64,000 bases of DNA from CAWCUK01 sp963798775 (GCA_963798775.1 CAWCUK010000003.1:62001-126000), one strand, 5' to 3'. Shown: positions 55,064 through 64,000, numbered from the stretch's first letter. A program made the numbers and translations. The notes: generated by a model from the letters alone, not told the origin.

Positions 55064-55657
55064 TTAAAATATAGAATCTTTGCTGTAGGAAAGGTACAGA
55101 AGCCTTTTATATTCGTCAAAAGAAATTTCCACGGCGCCGAACATTTTTAGATGTTCGGTTAAATATTGAACATCAAGAATTAGAAAATCTTTTTTATTTA
55201 AATGTTCAATTAAACTTATCAGCGCGATTTTGGAAGCTTGTGAAACTCTTGAAAACATAGATTCGCCGAAAAAGGCGCCTTTGAAACTTATCCCGTAAAG
55301 CCCGCCGATTAATTTATTTTTATCCCATACTTCAACCGTATGAATAAAACCTAGTTCTTCTAATTTTAAATACGCGTCTATTAATTTGGGGGAAATCCAA
55401 GTTTCTTTTCTATCAGCGCAAGCCTTAACAACGGAAAGAAAATCATTATCAAATTTTATATTATAATCCTTTTTCTCTATATATTTTCTTAGAGACCGGG
55501 GATAATTATATTTATCCAAAGGAATAATTGTCCGCACTTCCGGCATGTACCAATTTATTGTATTTTCGTCAGCCATAGGAAAAGCGCCGCTGGCATATAA
55601 TCTAATCATATATTCCGGTTTCAGCAGCTCATCTTCTTCTATTTTTTTTCTGTTCAT
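55064..55657 (-). CDS. aat: Leucyl/phenylalanyl-tRNA-protein transferase
   Basis: The ATG at 55657 lies one base past the stop of the upstream gene and gives 197 residues; an in-frame TTG at 55666 is an alternative. Family marks: YASGAFPMADE, INWYMPEVRTIIPL, CADRKETWIS, LGFIHTVEVWD, GGLYGISFKGAFFGESMFS and SKIALISLIEHL. The enzyme adds Leu or Phe to N-terminal Lys or Arg for ClpS-ClpAP degradation (bacterial N-degron). Translationally coupled to the guanidino-hydrolase gene. Confidence 0.92.
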   Translation of the reverse strand: MNRKKIEEDELLKPEYMIRLYASGAFPMADENTINWYMPEVRTIIPLDKYNYPRSLRKYIEKKDYNIKFDNDFLSVVKACADRKETWISPKLIDAYLKLEELGFIHTVEVWDKNKLIGGLYGISFKGAFFGESMFSRVSQASKIALISLIEHLNKKDFLILDVQYLTEHLKMFGAVEISFDEYKRLLYLSYSKDSIF

Positions 55658-55658
55658 T

Positions 55659-56456
55659 TTAATCAAAAATTTCCTGAGAAAGACACTTTACGCTTCCGCC
55701 GCCTTTTAAAAATTCGCACATATCAATCTGTGTAACTCGAAAATTTAATTTGTTAAGCTGTTCTTCAAGTTTAGCCGAAATTCTTTTCCCCAAAATAACA
55801 GTTGAATCTACAACTACAAGATTGCAAGCTAATTGGCTATTATCATTTGCATCGACTTCAATTACAGTTTCAAAATTATCGTAAATTTTTTGCATTCCGT
55901 TTTCTGTAAAGGAATTACGATTAATTAAAGCCGCATTATCATTTAAAGGCGCAAAACATGTATCTAGGTGGTAATAAAAAGGATCAATTAATTCTAAATC
56001 AATTATTTCTTTCTGAAGAATATCTTCAATAAAATTTTTAGCTTTCAAATCAGTTCTTTTTCCCCAGCCCAAAAAATATTTATGAGATGAACGAATAAGA
56101 TCACCTTCACCTTCAAAATAAATATCCTCGGGAAGTGTAAATATTCGAAAATCTTTTTCTTCAAAAAAATCTTTAGCAAAATCAGATTCCGGCCTCCGCT
56201 GTTCAAACTTAAAATTTGCTTTAATAAAAACATTTTTTTCCGCGTAACCGATATTCGCGGTATAAATCATATCCGGGAAACCTTTTTGCGGTTTTAATTC
56301 AAAAACTTCAACTCCTAAATTTTGATATGCTGCCTTTAATTCATTATAACTTTTGAAAGCCTTTTCCTTATCAACCATATTTCCTATTTTCATCCACGGG
56401 TTGATTTCATATTCGATTGCAAAAGATTCGGGAGGACACATAAGAATTTTTTTCAT
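55659..56456 (-). CDS. Guanidino-group hydrolase/amidinotransferase superfamily (dimethylargininase-like)
   Basis: A 265-residue pentein-fold protein. Catalytic elements: FEGEGDLI (acid), YHLDTCFAPL (His/Asp pair), and the terminal nucleophile in GGGSVKCLS. FPDMIYTANIGY near residue 60 is also typical. Relatives include dimethylarginine dimethylaminohydrolase, arginine deiminase-type and ArgZ-type enzymes acting on arginine derivatives. Substrate cannot be fixed. It is placed directly before aat. Confidence 0.83.
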   Translation of the reverse strand: MKKILMCPPESFAIEYEINPWMKIGNMVDKEKAFKSYNELKAAYQNLGVEVFELKPQKGFPDMIYTANIGYAEKNVFIKANFKFEQRRPESDFAKDFFEEKDFRIFTLPEDIYFEGEGDLIRSSHKYFLGWGKRTDLKAKNFIEDILQKEIIDLELIDPFYYHLDTCFAPLNDNAALINRNSFTENGMQKIYDNFETVIEVDANDNSQLACNLVVVDSTVILGKRISAKLEEQLNKLNFRVTQIDMCEFLKGGGSVKCLSQEIFD

Positions 56457-56488
56457 GTTGAAGCCCCTTTATTTTTGAGATACGGAAT

Positions 56489-56968
56489 TTACTCATCAAC
56501 TTTTACTTCCAGTTGAATGATATCAAAACCTTTTTTGGTTTCATAAGCCGCATAAACAACACCTATTAAAACCGATAACATTCCGAGAAGGAAAAAAGTA
56601 GTTACGCCAAAACTAAATTTATCTGTTGCCGTCATATAATCAATACCTATAAATAAGGAAGTAAGTACAAAAAGCGCGACCGCGATAGTATAGGAAAGTA
56701 CGGCGTTTTTTACCAGTTTTACTCTAAAACTAAGTTTGGAAATCTGCATCATTAGGCTTTCTAGGCGGACATTTTCTTCATAATTAAAATCTTTACCGCC
56801 CGCTTTAAAAAATAATTTACGTTTTTCTTCATTAAGAAGACGAATGCGATTAACTACAAGAGAATATTTATTATTCATGCCCAGGAGTAATAGTCCGCAG
56901 GCGGAAATCATTAAACCGGGAGCCAGCATTAGCTGTATAACTTGTACAATTGAAATAGGTTCAGTCAT
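56489..56968 (-). CDS. DUF2721 family membrane protein
   Basis: A 159-residue protein with three hydrophobic segments (about 10-30, 85-107 and 115-140). Family marks are IQLMLAPGLMISACGLLLLG and the cytosolic NRIRLLNEEKRKL. Function unknown. The gene ends 32 bases before the guanidino-hydrolase gene and could be the first of that operon. Confidence 0.85.
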   Translation of the reverse strand: MTEPISIVQVIQLMLAPGLMISACGLLLLGMNNKYSLVVNRIRLLNEEKRKLFFKAGGKDFNYEENVRLESLMMQISKLSFRVKLVKNAVLSYTIAVALFVLTSLFIGIDYMTATDKFSFGVTTFFLLGMLSVLIGVVYAAYETKKGFDIIQLEVKVDE

Positions 56969-57200
56969 ATTTTTTCCGAAATAAAGATATAAGAAAAATT
57001 AAGATGCCGCGTTTCATATTTTTTTTACGGCTATTCATTTGAATTAGCGTTTACTAAACGCTGTTATTTTATTTTTGCGTTATCTAAATATAAAGTTTAT
57101 TCCGGAAACTTTTGACATACGTAATCCACGGAATATTTCTAATTTTTATTTCTGCCGGTTTTGGATTTGGAAGCGGAGGTATAATTACAGATTTATGAGC

Positions 57201-57233
57201 AAAAAAAATGACAAGTATAAAAACTTGCCATTT
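57201..57233 (-). terminator. Terminator after the 110-residue unknown gene
   Basis: Stem AAATGxCAAG (57206-57215) with CTTGxCATTT (57224-57233), one A-C mismatch and an 8-base loop, followed by eight T on the minus strand. It begins about 24 bases after the stop codon. Confidence 0.8.
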
Positions 57234-57257
57234 CCAAATTTAACTATTTAACCCAAA

Positions 57258-57590
57258 CTACTTTTTAAGTACTAAATTATGTGAATGAATATAAGATTGT
57301 AAAGTTTCTAAAGAAAAGAAACTTTTTATTAGATGTCTAAAGGGGACGGGTTTATAAATCGTAACCCGTAAACGGACATTTTCATCGCAATTATCTAACG
57401 TACTCATCATAGTGTCATTTCCGTTTACGGGTTTAATAACATTAAAAAAGACAAAATCAGCTTCTTCTTTTTCTACAAAATCTTTAATATCGAACGCGCG
57501 TAAAATAAACTCTTCTTTAGCAAAAAAATGTTCAGCCGTAAATTGAAAAAGACTTCTTTTTCTTGTGTCTTTTATTGAAATGATTTTCAT
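57258..57590 (-). CDS. Small soluble protein, unknown
   Basis: A 110-residue protein without signal or membrane segment. It contains FTAEHFFAKEEFILRAFDIKD, then a DFVFFNVIKP strand and VRLRVTIYKPVPFRHL. No family recognised. A clean terminator downstream and an ATG preceded by AATGAAAATC-type spacing support it being real, although no strong ribosome binding site is present. Isolated gene. Confidence 0.65.
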   Translation of the reverse strand: MKIISIKDTRKRSLFQFTAEHFFAKEEFILRAFDIKDFVEKEEADFVFFNVIKPVNGNDTMMSTLDNCDENVRLRVTIYKPVPFRHLIKSFFSLETLQSYIHSHNLVLKK

Positions 57591-57728
57591 TGGAAATAAT
57601 TTTATTTGTAAAAAATTCTAAAGCAAAGGTAGAAAAATTATGAAGATGTTTATGTGACAATTCTGAATAGAGTGAGATGGAACAAGGAAAGAAAAAAGAG
57701 ATTTGTAATGAACTTTTTTTTTCTTATA

Positions 57729-58460
57729 TCAAACCCCTGTTCTTTTAATAAAATTCATAATTACTTCATCTTTTGATTTTAAAAGCTCATCCGGAGTTCC
57801 GGTAAAATAAATTTTTCCTTCGTGCATCATAGCCACTCTATGCGCTACATTTTTAACACTGTACATATCATGAGTAACAACTACTGAAGTAACATTCAGT
57901 TTCTCACTTAATTCTTTTATAAGATTATCTATTGAATCTGACATAATAGGATCTAGACCGGTTGTCGGTTCATCATATAAAATATATTCCGGATTAGAAA
58001 TTAAAGCGCGTGCTAGTCCAACACGTTTTTTCATTCCCCCGGAAAGTTCGGCAGGTTTTGAATTTTGAATTCCTGGCAGTCCGACTAATTCTAATTTTTC
58101 CTTTACAAGCTTTTTTATATCTTGTTTAGAATATCCGTTAGAAGATTCAACCAGCGGAAGAGCGACATTTTCTTCAACTGTCATAGAATCGAATAAAGCC
58201 GCGCCTTGAAATAGAAAGCCGAATTTTTTTCTTAACTCATATAATTGTTTGGGTTTTAATTCCGAAACCGTGTCTCCTTTAACTTTTACAAATCCTTTAT
58301 CGGGAGTTAAAAGACCTACAATATGTTTTATTAAAACGGATTTGCCGCAGCCGCTTCTTCCTATAATTACAATAGTCTCACCGGTATTAATGGTTAAATT
58401 AACTCCGTATAAAACTTTTTTGCTTCCAAAATTTTTGTATAAATCTTTTATTTCAATCAT
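57729..58460 (-). CDS. ABC transporter ATPase, MlaF/Ttg2A-like
   Basis: A 243-residue ATPase. Walker A GRSGCGKS near 34, Q-loop FLFQGAALFDSMTVEENVALPL (a stretch typical of MlaF), signature LSGGMKKRVGLARAL, Walker B ILYDEP and switch THDM. MlaF drives phospholipid transport between the membranes with MlaE and an MCE protein, but neither gene is adjacent in the window. Confidence 0.88.
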   Translation of the reverse strand: MIEIKDLYKNFGSKKVLYGVNLTINTGETIVIIGRSGCGKSVLIKHIVGLLTPDKGFVKVKGDTVSELKPKQLYELRKKFGFLFQGAALFDSMTVEENVALPLVESSNGYSKQDIKKLVKEKLELVGLPGIQNSKPAELSGGMKKRVGLARALISNPEYILYDEPTTGLDPIMSDSIDNLIKELSEKLNVTSVVVTHDMYSVKNVAHRVAMMHEGKIYFTGTPDELLKSKDEVIMNFIKRTGV

Positions 58461-58569
58461 TAATTAAAACATGGGCTTTCTGATTTTTAAATATAGCTAA
58501 AACTGAAATAATTTATAGTTTTATAAATGAGAAGAAAATAGTTATTGCGGTGATTCTGAATAAAAAATA

Positions 58570-58899
58570 TTAATCTACCTTAACGGTTTCCGTGTTTTTT
58601 GCTTTGGAATTTTTAATTAAGTCGCACAATAAACATGAAGTAGTTAAAAAAAGGTTATTGCTTCTACTGGAAGAAATTTTTTTCCCGCTAAACTGTCCAA
58701 GAAAGAAGGCTCCTACAAAGAGAGGATAAGTATAAAATGCAAAACCCACTCCAGAATAAATTCTAAGTAGAATTACAAACGGAACCGGAACATGAATTGA
58801 TAAAATCCATTGTAGTGAAAACTTTTTTACGTTTGCACGCCAATATCCGAAAGGAATATTGAAAACAAAAATTGAAAAACAGATTAATATTAGAAACAA
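58570..58899 (-). CDS. Small membrane protein, unknown
   Basis: A 109-residue protein with three hydrophobic segments (about 1-17, 30-50 and 55-75) and a polar C terminus containing TTSCLLCDL, a possible CxxC pair. No family recognised. It lies between the MlaF-like ATPase and the PIG-L gene on the same strand, without tight coupling to either. Confidence 0.6.
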   Translation of the reverse strand: MFLILICFSIFVFNIPFGYWRANVKKFSLQWILSIHVPVPFVILLRIYSGVGFAFYTYPLFVGAFFLGQFSGKKISSSRSNNLFLTTSCLLCDLIKNSKAKNTETVKVD

Positions 58900-58977
58900 T
58901 ATTTTCCCTTAAAATTTGCATTCAAAATTATTATGTAATATTAAGAGATGCAATATATAAATTAAATTCAGTAAAAT

Positions 58978-59712
58978 TTATGAGGGTAAATTTTCAGTAA
59001 TATCAGCAACAGGCGGCATAAAATCCTCTCCGAAAAATTCAAAATATATTTTATCCCCAATTTTTTCAATAACGCCTGATTCTTTTATTGTAGATTTATA
59101 GGTTTCGTAACAGCTTAACGATTTCTTCATGTTTTCAATTTCATCATCATTTAAAATCCTTATACAATCAATAACTTCCTCTTCCGAATTTTTCAATCGG
59201 AATCCGTTTTCTGTAAACGGAGAGCCGCCTTTTTCCGGAACGGTTAACATCGCAAGGCGTTTTAAATAATCAGCGCCTTCATCTTTTAATTCTAAAAATA
59301 CCCGCTTTATTACCGCATGCATTACAAGATGATCATGAAATCCGCTTACACCATGAACCGGGTATGAAACTATAATATTCGGTTTTAATTCTTTTATTTT
59401 TTCTTTAACAATATTTTCAATTATTCGAGGATCCAGCTCTTTTAAACCGCTGTCAGTAAGATCAAGCACTTCCATTCCCGTTAAACCTAAAGTTTCCTTT
59501 ACTTTTAACATTTCTTTATAACGAATTTCGCCCATCTCTTCAATAGATTTATTTAATTTAAATCGTTGTTTGGTAGCGCCGCCTCTAGTTAATGTTAAAA
59601 GATGAACTTCATATTTGTTTTTAATTTGTGTAGGAATAATCGCGGCGGGTCCGAATGATTCATCATCCGGGTGAGGGAAAATGTACATTATTTTTAATTT
59701 TACTTTTTGCAT
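58978..59712 (-). CDS. PIG-L family deacetylase
   Basis: A 244-residue zinc-dependent deacetylase. The metal motif is FPHPDDESFG at 12-21, with the second element in VHGVSGFHDHLVMH near 117-130 (HxxH). Family members deacetylate N-acetylglucosaminyl groups of small thiols, lipids or glycans. It follows the DinB-fold gene by one base, so they form an operon, an arrangement reminiscent of bacillithiol-related genes. Confidence 0.88.
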   Translation of the reverse strand: MQKVKLKIMYIFPHPDDESFGPAAIIPTQIKNKYEVHLLTLTRGGATKQRFKLNKSIEEMGEIRYKEMLKVKETLGLTGMEVLDLTDSGLKELDPRIIENIVKEKIKELKPNIIVSYPVHGVSGFHDHLVMHAVIKRVFLELKDEGADYLKRLAMLTVPEKGGSPFTENGFRLKNSEEEVIDCIRILNDDEIENMKKSLSCYETYKSTIKESGVIEKIGDKIYFEFFGEDFMPPVADITENLPS

Positions 59713-59713
59713 A

Positions 59714-60157
59714 TTAATCTAATAATCTCCTATGATAATTAATTTGCCCCAAATGATAATCCAAATGTCCGATTAAATGAATCAGAAAAAACGATGTCGT
59801 CATTTCCTTTCCTAATACATTTTCCGGGTAAAGTCCTGCTAAACTATTTTCGGAAATATCGGTTAAAACTTTTTCAATCATAACTATAGTTTCATCAATC
59901 ATTTTAATTAAAATATCTTTAGGAATATTTTTCTCGGTAAATTCGGCGGGACGATTTCGAACAAATCCTGTTTCTCCCAAATTAGCGCCGATATATGTGC
60001 TTAAATTTCCTATTAAATGAAGGCAGAGATTACCGGCACTGTTATTTATTTTTCCTTCGATTTTCCAGATGTTATTTTCATCGGGATAGGAATTTATTTC
60101 AGATTTTAACTTTTTCAGTTCCCGGCTAAATATTTCTATTAAATTCTCCTTCAGCAT
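59714..60157 (-). CDS. DinB/YfiT-like four-helix protein
   Basis: A 147-residue protein. His ligands expected in the DinB fold are seen: GNLCLHLIGNL near 44, and LIHLIGHLDYHLGQINYHRR near the C terminus. The fold includes bacillithiol and mycothiol S-transferases of metal-dependent type, but many members have no known reaction. Start follows AGGAGAATT-like sequence; a gap of 355 bases lies upstream. Confidence 0.82.
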   Translation of the reverse strand: MLKENLIEIFSRELKKLKSEINSYPDENNIWKIEGKINNSAGNLCLHLIGNLSTYIGANLGETGFVRNRPAEFTEKNIPKDILIKMIDETIVMIEKVLTDISENSLAGLYPENVLGKEMTTSFFLIHLIGHLDYHLGQINYHRRLLD

Positions 60158-60512
60158 AAAATTCTTCCTTCTAAAGTGAATAAACTTTTACATCCAATTT
60201 CTTCCGATTTGAAAATCATCCGGTTTATTTAATTATTTCACAATAGAAATTTAATCTTTTAAGAATTTTTTCGCGCATTAAATTTCCATCTTTACATTTA
60301 ACTTATAATTTATCAATATCAAATTAGCAATAACATATTTGATGAAAGCCGAACAAGAGTTAGTTACAATCTTTTTTCCTAAAAACTTCTCTTTGGATTA
60401 TTTGGTAATTAAATGAATATAAAACCAAACATATTTAATACTCGTTGACAAAGTTGTTTTTCATATCAACTGCGATTTTGACGTATTAAATTTGTTAATT
60501 TTTCCGGAAAAA
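60158..60512. other. Intergenic region between Lamin-tail gene and DinB-like gene
   Basis: Mostly AT-rich sequence. A 14-base perfect palindrome of five T, CCGG and five A (60499-60512) abuts the stop of the Lamin-tail gene; without a loop it is a weak terminator at best. An imperfect GTTGA/TCAAC inverted repeat is at about 60444-60470. The promoter of the DinB-like gene must be near 60160-60260. No gene seen. Confidence 0.45.
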
Positions 60513-63500
60513 TCAGTTCAGCTTTTTTGCCACAACAACTACAGTTTTTAAAATTTCAATAACACCGCTTTTTTGATTTAACGCTTCAAGAAAAACAATA
60601 TAAATACCCATTCGTAAAGTCCTGCCTTCGTCATCAAGTCCATCAAATATTATTGAACCTTGTTGTCCGGAAGGAGAATTATTTATAAGAGTTCTGATCA
60701 ATCTTCCACGACTGTCAAAGATTTTTATTCTTGTTTGTGCGGTAACGGCAGAAAGATTATAGTTTATAATCGTAAAATCTTCGTAACCGTCATTATCTGG
60801 AGAGAAAGGATTCGGAGAAACGGAAATTGAAGAACTGCTATTAGTGTTGGTAGTAAAAATACTATTTTGTTCGGCGGGAGTAGCGCCGGAACCGCTGACA
60901 GAGCTGTTCCAGTTGTAGGCGTCATTCCCGTTTAAGTTCGGATTAATTCTTTCTAAAGAGATATTTTTTGTGCTGATTAAATTTTTATTCTGCCAGCCGC
61001 TTGAATAATAAACCGAATCGATTGTATTTCCGTTTACATCTTTTAAAAGTAATAAACCCCCGCTATTCGGTAAGCTGAAACCGCTTTTAGAAATTATACT
61101 TTTATATAAATAATTATTAAGAACATAATAATTTATTGCTGATGAATCCTTTAAAATTAAAAAATATTTTTTTGAAGGAACTATTAAATTTGTATCGGAA
61201 ATTTTATAAGAATCTCCTTTCTCATTAATTATCTTCCAGCCCCCAATATTTATAGAATCTTCAGTTGTATTATAAAATTCTATAAATTCACAATTATTTT
61301 CTCCCGGGTCGAACATTATTTCATTTATCACCAAAGAATTTGTTGAGTAAGAGGGAAGATATAAAATTGAATTTGGTTTACCCGGACTACTTTTGCCGCT
61401 GCTTAAAGAAGTTATCCAATTTGTGCTGTCGTTAGTTTGGCCTAATAATGAAATTCGTTCAAGAGAACGGCCGTTATTACCGCCCCAATCTTTACTAAAT
61501 TTTAAACTGTCAATAACAGCTTTTCTAAAATCATACAAAATAATTCCGTCATTTTGATTTAATGAAGGCAAACGTGAAAAGATAATTTTTCCTTTAAATG
61601 ATTTATGAAAACTAAGAAAAGATGAATCGTCTGATGCGATAAAATATTCACCGGGAGCTACAAAAAAATCGGATTCAATTAATAATTGTTTACTCGGATT
61701 CGGCAGAATATCACTAACTTCCCAACCTTTTAGATTAATTGAATCCTTGGAAACATTAACAAATTCAATCCATTCCGGTTCATCATTTTGAGGAGAACGC
61801 ATAACTTCATTTATTAAAATCATCTTTTCCCGAAATCCGGTTATTATTTGCTCCTCCATAAAATTATTTAAAGTGTCTTCATCACTATCAAAAATAATTT
61901 TTACCGCCGCTGTTAATTCATCATTTATTTTTACGCCTGTCTCATCGGCAAATATTAGCGAATCCTTTCCCCTCAAATTAAGATTTTGCTTCTCGTCTAA
62001 AAGTATTCGTTGAGTATTTAAAATTTGATAAAATTTAATGCTGAAGTTATCAGCATTTTCGCTTCCGTTATTTTTTACCTTTACCGAAAACTTCACATTA
62101 TCTCCGGGGGAGGGAAACTTAGGAGAAAAATAAATGTCAGCCGGAGTAAGATCGAATTTTTTATCGGCAATACTGTTTATTCTTCCGGGCGTGCTTTGTT
62201 CAATATCTGTGGATGAGCCCCAATTAGAAGCTAAACTAGATCCTTTGGTATAAGTAATTCTTTCAGTTGATGTGCCGGAAATTTTTGCCCAATCTTTAAA
62301 ATAATAAACTGAATCTATTGTCATTCCGTTATCATCTTTTAAAACTATACCATCCTCATCATTATTTAAATTTGCAAAGTTCATTTTAATCAATGGGGAA
62401 AGGATGAAACGATGATAATTAAAAATTGATGAATCTTTTGTTATAACAAGAAAATTTTTAGCCTTTATAAAAATTGAATCCTCAATTTCAACAGAAACGG
62501 GTTTAGTTAAAATATCATTGATTGTCCAATTGGTTAAATTTATATCTTCATTAGTGGTGTTATAAAGCTCAATCCATTCAGGTTCCCCGTTGGAAGGATT
62601 AAACATAATTTCGTTTACAATAACGGATGCCGAAGGAACGCCCGGTGAAACACTAGCGAAGAAAATATTATTTTCTAAATTTTCATCGCCGTTAAAGTTA
62701 ATTTTTACGGTGAATGATTTTCGGGATTGAATATTTTGAATTATATAATCGAATGTAAAAAACGCGGAATCACCCGCGGTGAGAGTTAAATTCTGAAGTT
62801 CCGATAAAAGATTATCAGCCGTTGAATCGGCTTTTATATCCTCAAATAATTGTAATGAAAATTGAGCCGAAAGTTTGCCGATATTTTTAATCTTTGCCAT
62901 AATTGAAATATTATCACCTTTAAGAGGCAGCGGCGGCGAAAAATTTATTCCTGTTATTTCTAAATTCTTATCCTTTTGGGTTACCGAATTAATTTTTCCC
63001 GGAGTTCCTTTCTCCGGATTAATACACAAGCTCCAATTTAAGGAATCAATCGAAGAATTTATTGGGCTAATTCTCTCCAGAGATTCACCGGTACTTTTAC
63101 TCCAGCCGGATTTATATTCTAGTGAATCAATTACACGATTTAAAGAATCTAAAATTATTAATTTATCGCCGGAATTATTTAATGAGGGAAAATTGGTTAC
63201 AATAAATTTAGAAGAAATTTGATAGTAGTCGAAAATTGAGCTGTCGCCGGAAATTACAAAGTATTCGCCGGGATTAATTATTTCATCTTTAGAAAATATT
63301 TTAACAGTATCCTTGTTGTCGGCAATTTTATAATTTTTTAGATGAATATTTTTGCCGCTTCTGTTAAAAATTTCAATCCATTCCGGTTCATTGTTCTGCG
63401 GCGCGTACATTATTTCATTTATAACTAAATCATTTCTGCCTTCGTTTAATTTTACAACCTGCATTTTGGTAAAAGCAATGTTATTGGTTGAAAATTCATC

Positions 63501-64000
63501 TTCGGGAAAATCTATTTGGGCTATTAAATATTTGCTTCCCGCTGTTGAAAAATTTAGCTCAAAATTAAGCTGCAGGCTGTCTTTTGAGGCGATAGGAAGC
63601 GAAGATAAATTCCTAATTAATTCTTCAGGCCGAGGAATAGAATCTTTATTTCTATCATCAAAAATTTTAACTGAATAATTTTGCGCCGGCTGATTACCGT
63701 TATTCATTATCTTAATAAAGAATTGAGAGCTATTTCCGAATATAGTAAAATCTTGCGGAGCAATAAATTCCTTTACTTGTATATCATATTCTTTTGGCGA
63801 AGTTGAATTATTTTTCCCCGGTGTAGCGTGATTTTCAGATTCAGAAGCAGCCCAATTATTTTCATCTAGAGTAGAGGAATTATAATTAATCCTTTCTAAC
63901 GAAAAGCCGCTTCCGCCGCCCCAGTTTTGCTGATAATATAATGAATCGATAACTACGGAAAGTGAATCTTTTATTACCGCCGCGTCTCCGCCATTATTTA
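60513..64000 (-). CDS. Giant Lamin-tail/CARDB repeat protein with FlgD-like C terminus, partial
   Basis: The frame is open to the right edge, giving more than 1,162 residues; the ATG at 63707 is internal. Four complete Lamin-tail domains are seen, each opening like LVINEIMYAPQNNEPEWIEI and followed by a SLERI segment and GTPGKIN-like end; a fifth is cut by the edge. CARDB-like beta domains (ITGINFSPPLPLKGDNISI; LTPADIYFSPKFPSPGDNVK) alternate with the first ones. The C terminus has SVSPNPFSPDNDGYED and a FlgD-like Ig fold ending KTVVVVAKKLN. Likely a secreted or surface protein; a link to type IX secretion is inferred from the ending. Confidence 0.85.
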   Translation of the reverse strand, partial: NNGGDAAVIKDSLSVVIDSLYYQQNWGGGSGFSLERINYNSSTLDENNWAASESENHATPGKNNSTSPKEYDIQVKEFIAPQDFTIFGNSSQFFIKIMNNGNQPAQNYSVKIFDDRNKDSIPRPEELIRNLSSLPIASKDSLQLNFELNFSTAGSKYLIAQIDFPEDEFSTNNIAFTKMQVVKLNEGRNDLVINEIMYAPQNNEPEWIEIFNRSGKNIHLKNYKIADNKDTVKIFSKDEIINPGEYFVISGDSSIFDYYQISSKFIVTNFPSLNNSGDKLIILDSLNRVIDSLEYKSGWSKSTGESLERISPINSSIDSLNWSLCINPEKGTPGKINSVTQKDKNLEITGINFSPPLPLKGDNISIMAKIKNIGKLSAQFSLQLFEDIKADSTADNLLSELQNLTLTAGDSAFFTFDYIIQNIQSRKSFTVKINFNGDENLENNIFFASVSPGVPSASVIVNEIMFNPSNGEPEWIELYNTTNEDINLTNWTINDILTKPVSVEIEDSIFIKAKNFLVITKDSSIFNYHRFILSPLIKMNFANLNNDEDGIVLKDDNGMTIDSVYYFKDWAKISGTSTERITYTKGSSLASNWGSSTDIEQSTPGRINSIADKKFDLTPADIYFSPKFPSPGDNVKFSVKVKNNGSENADNFSIKFYQILNTQRILLDEKQNLNLRGKDSLIFADETGVKINDELTAAVKIIFDSDEDTLNNFMEEQIITGFREKMILINEVMRSPQNDEPEWIEFVNVSKDSINLKGWEVSDILPNPSKQLLIESDFFVAPGEYFIASDDSSFLSFHKSFKGKIIFSRLPSLNQNDGIILYDFRKAVIDSLKFSKDWGGNNGRSLERISLLGQTNDSTNWITSLSSGKSSPGKPNSILYLPSYSTNSLVINEIMFDPGENNCEFIEFYNTTEDSINIGGWKIINEKGDSYKISDTNLIVPSKKYFLILKDSSAINYYVLNNYLYKSIISKSGFSLPNSGGLLLLKDVNGNTIDSVYYSSGWQNKNLISTKNISLERINPNLNGNDAYNWNSSVSGSGATPAEQNSIFTTNTNSSSSISVSPNPFSPDNDGYEDFTIINYNLSAVTAQTRIKIFDSRGRLIRTLINNSPSGQQGSIIFDGLDDEGRTLRMGIYIVFLEALNQKSGVIEILKTVVVVAKKLN

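Noticed and set aside
1..64000. CRISPR arrays, tRNA or rRNA genes, insertion sequences and prophage genes
   Set aside because: Reading through the window showed no regularly spaced repeats, cloverleaf sequences, transposases or phage structural genes.

Overview
The window looks like chromosome of a low-GC (about one third G+C by eye) Gram-negative bacterium of the Bacteroidota/Chlorobiota side, most likely Ignavibacteria. This is inferred from the gene style: Lamin-tail/CARDB surface proteins ending in a FlgD-like domain, M16 and M13 secreted peptidases, many Sec signal peptides and lipoproteins, TolC and RND/MFS-type envelope export, and the DUF2721/DUF4382/DUF2231/DUF1206 families. No rRNA, tRNA, CRISPR array, insertion sequence or phage gene was seen.

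Layout. 1-2.8 kb (minus): membrane subunits resembling the cytochrome bd superfamily, one with a fused c-type heme domain, and a TsdA-like diheme cytochrome. 3-7.2 kb (minus): phosphodiester glycosidase, M13 peptidase, YbaK-type deacylase. 7.5-16.6 kb (plus): secreted alpha/beta hydrolase, an M16 peptidase pair, saccharopine-dehydrogenase-like protein, a homologue of sphingolipid delta-4 desaturase, a YhdH/AcuI-type reductase and a diadenylate cyclase fused to YbbR domains. 16.6-26.3 kb (mixed): lipoproteins, SGNH hydrolase, thiamine-binding protein, an APC permease with EIIA and RCK_C domains, an MBL protein, aldo/keto reductase, a YihY membrane protein and a copper-delivery pair (PCuAC, SCO). 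26.5-34.6 kb (plus): a redox/stress island with DUF2231 protein, two-component system, exported rubrerythrin, DUF1206 protein, MBL-rhodanese protein, a second (DacZ-like) diadenylate cyclase, a CHAD protein and two small unknowns. 34.6-40.8 kb (minus): aldo/keto reductase, Rieske protein and a TetR-EmrA-EmrB-TolC efflux operon. 40.9-53.4 kb: PncB, SDR, an iodotyrosine-deiodinase-like nitroreductase, PdeM-like phosphoesterase, CPA2 antiporter, two glutamate-dehydrogenase-type enzymes and a receiver/PEP-binding-domain protein. 53.8-64 kb: M24 peptidase, Aat, guanidino-hydrolase, MlaF-like ATPase, PIG-L/DinB pair and the 3' part of a very large Lamin-tail protein.

How the genes fit together. Two different putative c-di-AMP synthases and two transporters with RCK_C (TrkA_C) domains lie in one window, which suggests a c-di-AMP controlled ion or osmotic network. 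The redox island links persulfide and peroxide handling, a diadenylate cyclase and a CHAD (polyphosphate-binding type) protein in one transcription unit. SCO, PCuAC and the bd-like oxidase genes point to aerobic or microaerobic respiration.

A quality caution: seven otherwise intact genes are broken by a total of eight single-base indels. Nearly all can be explained as one base too many in an A or T run. This looks more like residual sequencing or assembly error than real gene decay. The affected genes are annotated here as one CDS each, with the indel position given.
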